Source: Symsagittifera roscoffensis
Taxonomy: Eukaryota > Xenacoelomorpha > Acoela > Convolutidae
Length of the DNA stretch: 64,000 bases
Assembly (NCBI RefSeq): GCF_963678635.1
Contig: NC_087068.1
Location: 25,337,311-25,401,310 of the forward strand
Direction of reading: 5' to 3'
Under the pieces are notes generated by a model that was not told the origin of the DNA, searched no databases, and saw only the letters and a list, made by a program, of their open reading frames with translations. Numbering within the stretch: position 1 is the first letter of the stretch; every line of letters starts with the position of its first letter. Shown one piece after another: positions 25,145 to 34,409 of the stretch. Both the position numbers and the translations under genes were made by a program.

Positions 25145-26092
25145 TCACTTGATATTCGTTCGGTGATGGTTGATGAAAAGTTTGATGTGATCTGCAACTT
25201 CCGCGCTCAGAAGAAGCATTTGCATTACGTTCTCGTAATGTTCGCATTTCCTTTTGTATTCGTCTCTGTCCTTTGTCATTTTCTTCAACGTGTCGTCTCG
25301 TTGTTTGTCTTTTTGCGTTTTACTCTTCCTCGACTCCCGACACGACAAATTGTTTCGCAGTCGGTTCAAAGAATTTTCTTCATTTTTGGTCAGAACACGC
25401 TTCGACTTCTTGTCCTCGAGCTCTTTAATTCGTTGTTTCAGTTTCACGTTGTCGGGGTCCTTTTCCTTGTTTCTCTTCGACTGTTTAGATTCCTGGTACG
25501 GAGTGTCTTCGTAACGCTCAGTTGTATCAGATGACGCCGGTGAAGTTTCAGCGAACTGGCTTTCGGTGAAATCTGGTTCAGCTTGCTGTGAACTTCCGAA
25601 AACGATATCGGGATTCAAAGCCTCTATATTGTTACGATTCTGCAACTCCTGGAGACTTTGTGGGTCGCATTGTTGTGCGTTTGCCAGTACATACGCGCCA
25701 GTTGGGAACCCAGGGGTGTCCAAAGAAACGTTCTGGACAGTCGGAGAAACCACTATGTAGCCTTGCATTTGCGTATACGACTGGACGTATTGACGGGTCA
25801 CTGCCATATTCGCTTCATTTTTGAAAATTGTTGGAACCCCGCTCAAGTCAGTGGCCCCATTTGGAGCTCCGCTTGGGGGCGATTGCATGGTAATGAAGTT
25901 GGCCGATGATGGAGGCTCTTCCATGTTCACAAGTGGTGGATCCATCACCTTTTTCGTCTCCATGACTGAACCATTCATGATTCCTTTTTGCAGTGTAGAC
26001 AATTCGTGATAGTTCATCGGGGGGTGTCTCTGATTGTCCTCTTTCTCCTTTTCCAGACCAAAAAGGTCTTCAAATAGTTCGTCCGGAAACTC
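25145..26092 (-). CDS. bZIP transcription factor, large terminal coding exon
   Basis: The exon encodes residues 22-336 of a 336-residue protein. It opens with an acidic/hydrophobic segment (EFPDELFEDLFGLEKEKED) that looks like an activation domain. A long S/P/Q/N-rich middle follows. From about residue 220 it is strongly charged. The basic region lies at about 265-280: RLRNNLSCRESRKSK fits the bZIP signature N-x7-R. A coiled coil follows (about 285-316). The usual d-position leucines read R, M, Y, Y, L, so the zipper is atypical and may favour heterodimers. bZIP proteins bind short palindromic DNA sites as dimers in the nucleus. The RNN...SR core is nearest to C/EBP- or PAR-type factors, but subfamily is uncertain. 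The exon start is fixed by an in-frame TAG immediately upstream that forms the 3' splice site (ttttactag), with a TACTAA branch-point-like word about 18 bases before it. Opposite-strand frames here are shadows. Confidence 0.85.
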   Translation of the reverse strand, partial: EFPDELFEDLFGLEKEKEDNQRHPPMNYHELSTLQKGIMNGSVMETKKVMDPPLVNMEEPPSSANFITMQSPPSGAPNGATDLSGVPTIFKNEANMAVTRQYVQSYTQMQGYIVVSPTVQNVSLDTPGFPTGAYVLANAQQCDPQSLQELQNRNNIEALNPDIVFGSSQQAEPDFTESQFAETSPASSDTTERYEDTPYQESKQSKRNKEKDPDNVKLKQRIKELEDKKSKRVLTKNEENSLNRLRNNLSCRESRKSKTQKDKQRDDTLKKMTKDRDEYKRKCEHYENVMQMLLLSAEVADHIKLFINHHRTNIK

Positions 26093-27555
26093 CTAGTAAA
26101 ATCAACTTTAGTATCTCGGTAACTTGAAAAAAAAGGTAGCTTGAAAAAAGTGGAAAACAAGGTTGATGACAATTGATATTTCCAAAATTAAGTCAGCTGT
26201 TTTGCGGAGTGTGTCATGATTTACCCCTCATGCATGTCGCCTCTCTTAATTTTAGTGGCACGTTTCGCCCCTCATATTTTGCGCCACGTTCATTACGGAA
26301 CTTTGCGTATATTATATTAGGAGAGGAATGTTGCGACTAAATCTAAGAGGGGCAGATTGTGTGAAGACCAGTTGTTTTTTTGTCTACTTTTGCGAACTGT
26401 CTTGGGCTAATTCATCGAATTGTGTAAACGGTGGGGGCGCTGACAGTTCTTTCTCTCGTAATAATTTTTTGGCATGACTACAATTTCTGTGCCTTCGGTT
26501 ATCGCTAATATCAAAAAACCTATTTTATGATAAATTAATCTATTTGAACTTCAGTTTTTCAAATCAGAATCGTTAAACATTCCTGTTGACTATATGACTG
26601 TTGCACAAAACCGAAGACCTTATTAAAAGAAAATGAATTATAGCAGCACAGCCAAGTTTTGCTGTTAAATTCGTGCAGATATACAATAATTTTGTTTTGT
26701 TTTTTTTAATAATTTTTTCCAATATCGGTTGATGTTTTTTTCCCAACACCCAATTTCGATTTCGCAATTTGAAAGCTCATGTATCTGCTTATTTTTTAAT
26801 TGTTCAATATTAATTAAAATTGCCTGGATTTTTTCGCTTTCTTTGAGATTTCCGCATTTCTTCCGAGATTTTTTGAATACTCAATTCTGATTGGCTTAAA
26901 ATAACTGAGTAATAAATTTCCATCATTCATCCCACCATCATGAGTTACGCCTCTTCATGAATCTTTTTCGTCCCATGCTCTTTCCGATTTTGGGGTGATT
27001 TTTTAAATATTTGGAGGCAAACAATATTCAACTCTTTTGAATGAATTCGTCATCAATTTTTTCAAATTTCTACAAACTATTTGTTTTACTGATATTTTGC
27101 TCAGTTTTTTTTTTGTTTATTACCGGCCTTAAAATGGTTTTTTCTTTCTCGAATCAAAAAACATTGAGTCAAAATTTAATTATTCGCGAATTTATGTTCA
27201 AAATAATATAACTAACGAAAACTATAATGATTCAAATGTTAAGAAACTGTATTGTCCATCGCGTTTATGCTAAAAGCTGAACCTGAACAAACAAACTTTT
27301 TCGTTTTCACGGTCTTTTTAAAAGCATTTCTAATTTCAAGGTTTAGGATAACAGGTTTGGGACTATTTTCCAAGCATCAATTAACATCCCGATATACCAT
27401 AAAGCCATAAAGAAGCCAAGAAATTGACAAGAAAGTCCATGAAATGGAGATATTGTTCAAAGAATTCTTACAACTCCGAGAGCAAGTGTATTGTAATCGT
27501 AATTTTTTCCTGTGTAAAACGTTCATGCAAAAATGTTACATATTCAACTTGCTTT

Positions 27556-27650
27556 ATCATTAGACCTTCGCAACTTGCAGCGTCTGAAGGTAAACTGGTT
27601 GCCGTTGCATCTTGAGGTCCTGAATTCGAGTCCCGGTCGGACCTTGTTTA
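27556..27650 (+). repeat. tRNA-derived SINE-like fragment
   Basis: The segment ends with 'gaattcgagtcccggtcgg', a good B-box/T-arm (GRTTCRANNCC), preceded by 'ggtaaactggttgccg', a plausible A box. The T-stem is mispaired and no full cloverleaf can be drawn, so this is a SINE or tRNA relic rather than a working tRNA gene. Confidence 0.4.
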
Positions 27651-28069
27651 TTTTTATTATGCATGGGAGTGAAAATTGAACTGTTGTACTTTCGTTTGTT
27701 GGCTTATTTTTTGTCAACTTGTTTTTGATAATTGCAATATTCAAAGCATAGATTTTTTCTGATCTAAAAAAGTTCTTACCATACATTACAGTCGTCCTGT
27801 TATTTCGTCAATTTATCAGTTCGGGTTTTGATTGTTTTTTAATTTTGTTTTCGATTATAATGGTTTGGGTTTGTTTTTATCTGGTAAATCAACTTATTTT
27901 GTGTCGGTTGAATTGAAGGGAACAATTGATTATCATTTTTTAAAAAAAATAAATCAAATCGATTGTGGTGTGAAGCTCAGTTTTTTTAGTGAAAGTTGCT
28001 GCTTTTGGCGCAGTAGGCGACTACCCAAGTACTGACCGCTTCGTTAAGTATTATCGAAATTAAAATTAA

Positions 28070-28520
28070 ACAAGACTGCTCGTATCAGGGCGAAGCTCTG
28101 AATGTTCCGACCGCCTTTTAATGTTTATGGAGCAGTATTAACATATAAGAAATTAAATGAAATAAAATTTGAATTTTTTTATGAAAATCATCCCCCACAC
28201 GCCATATCAAGTACAAAAGAATAGATTTCGCTCCTTGTAACAAATCAATTATGGCAAATAGGCTTCTTTCAACCAATTTGGAACGATTTCTAAGACGGAT
28301 TAACTCTCCGCTTACGCGTTAATAGCCCCATAACTTTACGAAAAATGATCACAGGTGAAATATCTTTTCAAATTTAAGCTCAGGACAACAATACCTTTCG
28401 AATGATATAAAAAAAATCCGTCAAAAATGGCTAATTAAAAAGTCGGAATTTGTCTGAAGAAAAAAAAACCCACCCCGAGCACCAATATTCCGTTACTTTC
28501 GTATCGAAAGTCGGAACAAT
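28070..28520 (+). repeat. Hairpin-ended element, copy 1 (in bZIP intron)
   Basis: The left end carries the hairpin cagggcgaagctctg (28,086-28,100) followed by GTTCCGAC. The right end carries the perfect hairpin ACTTTCG-TAT-CGAAAGT (28,495-28,511) followed by CGGAAC, so GTTCCGAC and GTCGGAAC form short inverted termini. The interior includes 'tttatggagcagta', 'cgcttacgcgttaatag' and 'aaaaatgatcacaggt'. An inverted copy lies at 30,420-30,955 and an expanded copy at 62,371-63,310. Confidence 0.75.
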
Positions 28521-28981
28521 TAAATTAAAAGCTTATTGCTGTTAGTTGTGACTACGTTTTTGGATGTTCCATTTTTTCGTCTCTTTTTCTATCCACATGC
28601 TTGCAATGCTACCATTGCGTTGTATTGCAAGTTAAAGAGATCTGACTAGCCAATGCCGAATGTGAAACTAATAACGGTAACTAACAAAAACACAAGTAAT
28701 TGTGTAGATTGAGCGTAACATGTTATTTTGAAACATGACCGTGGTTTAATAGGGAAATATTGATGGGTCCCTGACAAAAAATGTGTGCATTTAAATCTTT
28801 GGAAACCGTTTTTGCATCTGTTATCCTGAGTTTGAGATTTTCAAAAAAATGGCTGGACCCACTTTCATACTTGCCTTTTAGGGACCCATATATCGGACTT
28901 GTACCTATCCGATTATTCGGCTTTGTGGCAAGCCGCCGCCTCTATTGGCGGGGGAGGGGAGTGGGAAACTTCGTGCTAGGT

Positions 28982-29163
28982 AAATAAGACGATAAGACTT
29001 AAAGACGACCTGTCATTATGATAAGAAGTGGGAGTGTAAATTAACTGTTCGAGTTTAAGCGAACTACATTTCTCAGAAATACAATTGGAGAATTTGTGTG
29101 AGGCGTCGTCTTTAAGTCCCACCAAAAGCGGATATCGTCGTTACAGCTGTCGTCTTAATTGGC
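28982..29163. repeat. Small inverted-repeat element with AAATAAGACGA ends
   Basis: The left end 'aaataagacgataagactta' and right end '..cgtcgttacagctgtcgtcttaatt' are partly inverted copies. A related element lies at 42,806-42,970 and shares the right part 'cgtcgtctt.aagtcc.accaa.agcg'. Neither has coding capacity. It ends about 50 bases from the intron donor of the bZIP gene. Confidence 0.5.
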
Positions 29164-29210
29164 GGGGATCTTAACTTGGTCAATCAGAATGTTAATAGTA
29201 ATGGACTTAC

Positions 29211-29273
29211 ATGCATGACAGATTCGCCTTTTTCGGCTTCCTCCATTTCTCCGAAGAATTCAGCCTGGCTCAT
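29211..29273 (-). CDS. bZIP transcription factor, first coding exon
   Basis: This 63-base exon encodes 21 residues starting MSQAEFFGEMEEAEKG and ending SVMH, then a consensus GTAAGT donor. It joins in phase 0 to the exon at 26,092, so the acidic N-terminus (…FFGEMEEAE…) runs into FPDELFEDLFG. Together the exons give an intact 336-codon reading frame. An in-frame TGA lies 15 codons upstream of the ATG, which fixes this as the first AUG of the frame. The bases just before the ATG read 'ggcttcag|A', so a 5' UTR intron or a spliced-leader acceptor is possible. The exon is short and has no domain of its own; the assignment rests on strand, phase, splice consensus and composition. Confidence 0.65.
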
Positions 29274-30419
29274 TCTGAAGCCTGTTCGCTTTTTGAACAA
29301 TTGAAGAATAAATTGTCACAACTGTTGTCACTATTTTTTATTTTTGTCTCGGTCGACAGACTAGTTTTGATTATTCTTACTCGCCTACGCAGTCTGATTA
29401 GTTTGAAAATAAAATGACTGAATAAAAATAACGCTTTGATTATTTAACGTCTAATTATATGACTAATATAATACGTTAAGACACGCCGAGTCAAAATGTC
29501 CGATTTTTCTGGATCTTTGCAAGTTCGCTAAATTACGGTTTTGTATATTAAAATATTGTTGGTAATTCTGTAATATGCTCGTATTAATACCGCCGAATTT
29601 GTTCTAATGGCTAAAAATAATATGACTGAATATTTACTCATCTATTTGCTGGTTTTGTGTGAATAAGAAGTACATTTACAGCGGTTTTGCTTGTTGAATT
29701 CCATTTCCGAGAAGCTTTGTGAGCTTATATGCAAGTCTGTCGCCAGAATACAATACTTCAGATGTTTTAAGACTGAAAATCAAGACTGAAAATTAGTCCA
29801 ATCTAACATACAGTGCGTTGTATGAACGATTTTCTAACTGCAAGCTCCAGTTATATCATTTTCGTTTTTTTCCGGACCTTCGGTTTTCGTTTCTGGCCAA
29901 ACTTCGCAGCTTCGTACTCAAAACAACGAGCATCATTACGACTCAATTTGACTTAGCTCGGCGAGCAAGCGAGAAGTTTCAATCAGAAATGAACCGAGTC
30001 TTGATTTTACTTCATATTTATACTCTGATTAAGTTGATCAAAAATCAATGATAGATGATCATAAACGTCTATAAATGGAATATGGATGCAAAAATTTGTC
30101 ATTGGCTATAAAAGGTTTTGTTTGGACTTAATTGGCAGTTTGACTAACTATGAGCTGTTTTTTTTTAATGATTAATCACTTCGTTCGTTTTCTGATTCTT
30201 AGTGAGTATTTATGATAATTGTAACTGATGTTATTTTTCTATTTTTATTAGATGACTAACGCACGTTACCGTTCTGAACAGATTGTATGCCTTGTAAAAA
30301 CTGATTGGGTAAAGCTCATTTAAGTTAATCGATTTATAGTGGATTTCGACATTTTTTTCCGTCGAAAAAAAAAGCGTTTGTTTCTGCCTAAAAATATCGA
30401 TTCAAGTTCTATTTATTGT
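29274..30419. other. Probable upstream/promoter side of the bZIP gene
   Basis: AT-rich sequence. The bZIP 5' UTR should lie in the first few hundred bases, on the - strand. I see no clear TATA box or second exon, and no repeat family that I can place. Confidence 0.35.
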
Positions 30420-30955
30420 TCCGACTTTCGATACGAAAGTAACGGAATATTTGTGCTCGGGGTGGTTTTTTTTTTCTTCTGACAAATTTCGACTTTTTAA
30501 CTAGCCATTTTTGACGGAATTTTTTTAAAATCATTCGAAAGGTATTGTTGTCCTGAGCTCAAATTTGATATGATATTTCACCTGTGATCATTTTTCGTAA
30601 AGTTACGGGGGTTTAAAGATTGCCATTTTGGCCAATTTGGGACAAATAACGCGCGATATATTTCGCGCTATTAACGCGTAAGCGGATATTTAATCCGTCT
30701 TAGAAATCGTTCCAAATTGGTTAAAAGGAGCTTATTTGCCATAATTGGTTTGTTACAAGGAGCGAAAACTATCCTTTTGTACTTTATATGGCGTGTGGGG
30801 AGATGATTTTCATAAAAAATTTCAAATTTTAGAAATTTTTTTTTTGATTTTGTTTTTTTTTTGCATTGAATTTTTTAATGTTATTACTGCTCCATAAACC
30901 TTAAAAGGCAGTCGGAACATTCAGGGCTTCGCTCTGATACGAGCAGTCTTGTTAA
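30420..30955 (-). repeat. Hairpin-ended element, copy 2 (inverted)
   Basis: This is the reverse complement of the 28.1-kb element and is more complete. It begins GTTCCGACTTTCG with the hairpin ACTTTCG-ATA-CGAAAGT (30,424-30,440). It holds an internal near-palindrome 'gcgcgatatatttcgcgc' beside 'attaacgcgtaagcgg' (30,651-30,685) and ends at 'cagggcttcgctctgatac' (30,922-30,940). The internal palindrome is deleted in the 28.1-kb copy but kept at 63.06 kb. Confidence 0.75.
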
Positions 30956-31329
30956 TGTTTTAATGATGATTTTTTTTTAGCCTACAAAATGCATTTCCAA
31001 TAAAATAAACAATTCATCTTGTTTGTTCCTTGGCTTCGGATCTCATCCCATTGAAAAAAAACCTTGATTTCATTTTGAAACCGTAAAATTAAGACAGTAA
31101 TGTGCGCACAAAATTATCATTTTCATTTTCATTTTTGCCATCGGGAACTAGTGTTTTTCCCCGGAAACAACTTTTCCCGTGCAGCCTGACTTGCTCCATT
31201 CTTGAAAGATTACATGAAACTACTCTAAAATTATTTAAGGCAGTAAATAATGCTTTCAAACAAACTTAGTTTCAAACCTTTTAGTTTCCGAGTTTTTAGA
31301 TATTTCTTACATTTTAAAAATAACTTAGA

Positions 31330-31990
31330 AATAAAAAACTTCCTTAAGTTTGAAATTTCCATTTCTATAGTCAGGCACTGTCTGGGACTCTCCGGTGTTG
31401 CAAATCTTGCCTCTTAATATGACTGCTCAAATCCTTTTAGTTTCCGAGATGTGACGTTTTTCATGATTTGTTGAAATATTGTCGGAAAACTTAGATTTAA
31501 ATATTCACAAATGGAAATTTGCTAAAACCTGAAATTCCCAAACCTATAGTTGGGTTTTCTCACGATTTTCCTGGGATTGCAAGTTCGGTCCCAAAATATG
31601 ATTAACCTAATCTTTTTAGTTCATGAGATTTGATGATTTTTTCAAAATTTTCAATAAAAGTTGGACTCGAAAAATTTAACAAAAGTTAAAATTCGCAACC
31701 CTTTAGAAGTGTGCTTCTTGATTAACCCTCAGAGGTTGCAAATCTATATGGCAGCCCAAATACTTCAAATTTTCGAGATAGGCATTCTCTTATGATTTTG
31801 ATAATTTAAATGGCCAGAAGTCGAAATTCTCATCTATCAAGGGGCGCTGTCAGGGCTCTTCCATGGTTTGCAACTCTGAGTCTCAACTTTGAATTACCTT
31901 ATTCCTTTGGTTTTCGAGATATGACTCTTTTTAGTGATTTTCTCAAAATTTTTTGAAAACAAACTTAATTCTGAAACTCTATAAAATTGG
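31330..31990 (+). repeat. Block of ~165-bp dispersed tandem repeat (copy group 2)
   Basis: Four diverged units have cores near 31,390, 31,560, 31,725 and 31,855 ('ggtgttgcaaatcttgcctc', then 'gactgctcaaatccttttag' and 'gagatgtgacg'). This is the same family as 730-1975 and 60,400-61,740. Confidence 0.7.
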
Positions 31991-33215
31991 AGATATGACC
32001 GTTTTACTTAAAAAAAACGTGAAGCTTGAGTTAATTTTAAATTCGTTCAATTAATGAAATAGATGCCGACGGTATATGTCATCGTCTGTTTTTATGATTG
32101 CATTCAATTTCGTTTTTTAAAATATTTTTTATATACATGCATTTTTCAGGTTCACTAATCTGTTCGAAGCTTCGGAGGTACAAATTACACGCTAGTAATT
32201 GTTAAAGCTTAACGATTTTGTTTCGCCAGCTTGCGAGAGTAATTGATTCAATTGGTTATATATAAGACGTGTCATGTCAACTTGCCGAAAGGTCAGGTTG
32301 CCGAAAAAAAACATCCTAAAAACTAAGTTTCTGTCTTTTCGTCATTTTATTAGGCTTGCGATTAACAAGTTTGTTTATGTTTAGTGCGGCAATACTTATA
32401 CTTGCAATTTTTCACGTGAAGTATAAGTGTGTTCAATGATGCCAGTCAGTTTTTTATCTCAGTTTTGTAGAGTTGTTTATTTTGTTTGTTGAGATTTTTT
32501 TTCAGTCTTATATTGGCTTCCTCGCTGATTATTGAAAAGAAGAACCCCACTGAAAAATTTAGCATGGCGGAGTTTTTTGAGCCCTCATAGTTCTTCATTT
32601 TCAAAAGAATACGCGTTAAGTATCACTAAAGCTAGAAAAACGAAAATTAAAGGGGAAGCTGGATTGGGTCTCAGGGATATGAAATTTCCCAGAAAGGCTA
32701 TTTAGACGGGCGGGATGTGTTCTTGGTGATTATTGCAAGAAACTGTCTCTAGCAATCTTTGAGGGTGAAATAGTTTTCTGAATTATTTTCTTGTAGGAGA
32801 TAACAACTGTTTTTGTGATCATTAATGAGTGATTTTCCTGAGTTAATTTGTTTCTCGAAGAAAAAATATGTCACTTGTTTATTCATATATACAGCGATAA
32901 ATGTTGATGTATTTTTAGAAAGCGTTTGTTTGAATTTGTTTTTACACCCCTGCTTGATCAGCAGCAAAACCGCTAAATCAGTGCTGTTTTGCTGCTGTAG
33001 TCTCACTTTCGTTTGCTGCAGACAAATTTTTTGTTGTGAAACTCGAATAATTTGAAAGAAAAGTTGCTGTTCATCCAACAACGGAAATCAAATCAATGTG
33101 AAAAAGGCTGAACTATCTCTGGGGACTCTATCAATGCTCTGCCAATTCAGTTTTCTGTATAGTACCTACTTAAACTGCTCGAAAAATACTGTTTAACTAT
33201 CGAGCCAATCTGAAA
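31991..33215. other. Unannotated stretch
   Basis: AT-rich sequence. A 110-codon glutamine-rich - strand frame (32,749-33,081) has no recognised motif, and a frame on the other strand overlaps it. I do not call a gene here. Confidence 0.35.
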
Positions 33216-33221
33216 CAGCTC

Positions 33222-33700
33222 GTCTAGAGTGGTTACGGAAAGATCCAGCAAGTTCTCAGAGCTCACCAACCTTTTAAATAATGGCTTATTGGGTCTATTG
33301 CAAGCTGCTAGTTAAGGGATCATAACACCTTCACATCGAGTCGAAAACATAGACACACTTCTAGCTGCGACTGACAAATGATACCCTTAAAGCAATCTAG
33401 TGGTTGACCTAGCACAATTAAACGAGTTTTTTATGGAAGCAGGAGCTCTCCTCATGCAGTTGAGTACCCCGAATGGATTAAACGCTTGCGTGTCATAAAG
33501 CAAGACTGATAGGTCACAGTGTAAGTGTAAGTATCTTTGGAAAAATGTCAGCGACGAGTATGTGAGCTATTTTACCAAACATCCCTTCTCAGCGCCGACA
33601 AAGAGATTTTGTGCGTGCGGGTGAGCCAATGGCTTTACAAGTTGGTAGATGAAAACCAAATTTGCTTGGAATTGGGTAATTATCTTGCTTAACAAAGAAT
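33222..33700 (+). pseudogene. Unrecognised coding relic with internal stops
   Basis: One + frame reads protein-like text (RSSKFSELTNLLNNGLLGLLQ, then SHRVENIDTLLAATDK, then VVDLAQLNEFFMEAGALL and STPNGLNACVS) broken by four stops. After a shift near 33,527 about 53 clean codons follow: SLEKCQRRVCELFYQTSLL, SADKEILCVRVSQWLYKLVD, ENQICLELG. Composition is clearly unlike the surrounding AT-rich translations: amphipathic, leucine-rich and charged. I cannot assign a family. It may be a decayed gene or retrocopy; exons of a live gene split by tiny introns is a weaker alternative, because the stops are not flanked by good splice sites. Confidence 0.35.
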
Positions 33701-34409
33701 AATGAAAAAATTAAAACAGATTTCTCGAACGGAACATTACTAGGCTTGTTGAAATGACATTGCTGGTTGAATTCTATGACCTAAATGTCACGGCTCCTCT
33801 TCAGCTTGTTTTAATATGTTGTGGTTGCACCAGCAACGCTTTAGTTATTATTAAGAAGGCCAAGTTTTTCCGTTGTAAGTTTTACCATTATTGTCTTAAA
33901 TCTGTGTTCAGATCAGTTTCTATTTGACAATTTTCAACAGCAGCAGTTTATACGCTTAATTAAAAGCTAGTTAGTGCTGCTTTGATAAGGGTATGGACAG
34001 GGCTCTTGGCACCGTCGCTTAAGTAAGTTACGGTTGCTCTCGATCAGGAGATGGTTCGATTTCTGAGGTACCGATTTTAACATGCTTTTAAAGAATTTTT
34101 TGAGCTGTTGGTTCGAGTTCTGAGGTACCAATTTTGTCTGGCGTTTTAAGAGCTTTTTTTAGCAAGTGGTTCGAATTCTCTGGAACTGATTTTTAAATGC
34201 TTTTTAAGGATTTTTTGATCTGGTGGTTTGAGTTCTGTGGTACCAATTTTTTCTTGCCTTTCATGAGCTTTTGTGCGCAATGTCAAGCACCAAGTCTGAG
34301 AAAGGGTTCCCAAATCTCTGTAATTTTGATCAATTGTAGTAAGTAACTTAATCAATATGCGCCGGTTGGTCGTTTCAAAAGTTTTTCTCAAACCTAATTA
34401 GCCTGCCGC

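Larger units (their letters stand above)
26093..29210 (-). other. Intron 1 of the bZIP gene (3.1 kb)
   Basis: The donor is CAT|GTAAGT at 29,210 and the acceptor is TTTTACTAG ending at 26,093; both sides are phase 0. The intron contains a tRNA-derived SINE-like piece (27,556-27,650), a hairpin-family element (28,070-28,520) and a small inverted-repeat element next to the donor (28,982-29,163). The remainder (26,100-27,550) is AT-rich with nothing recognised. Confidence 0.75.

Noticed and set aside
25163-26009. Several + strand frames opposite the bZIP exon
   Set aside because: They are antisense shadows; the - strand frame carries the bZIP basic region, splice site and poly(A) signal.
32749-33081. 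110-codon glutamine-rich - strand frame
   Set aside because: Composition-driven; a + strand frame is open over the same bases and there is no splice or poly(A) context.
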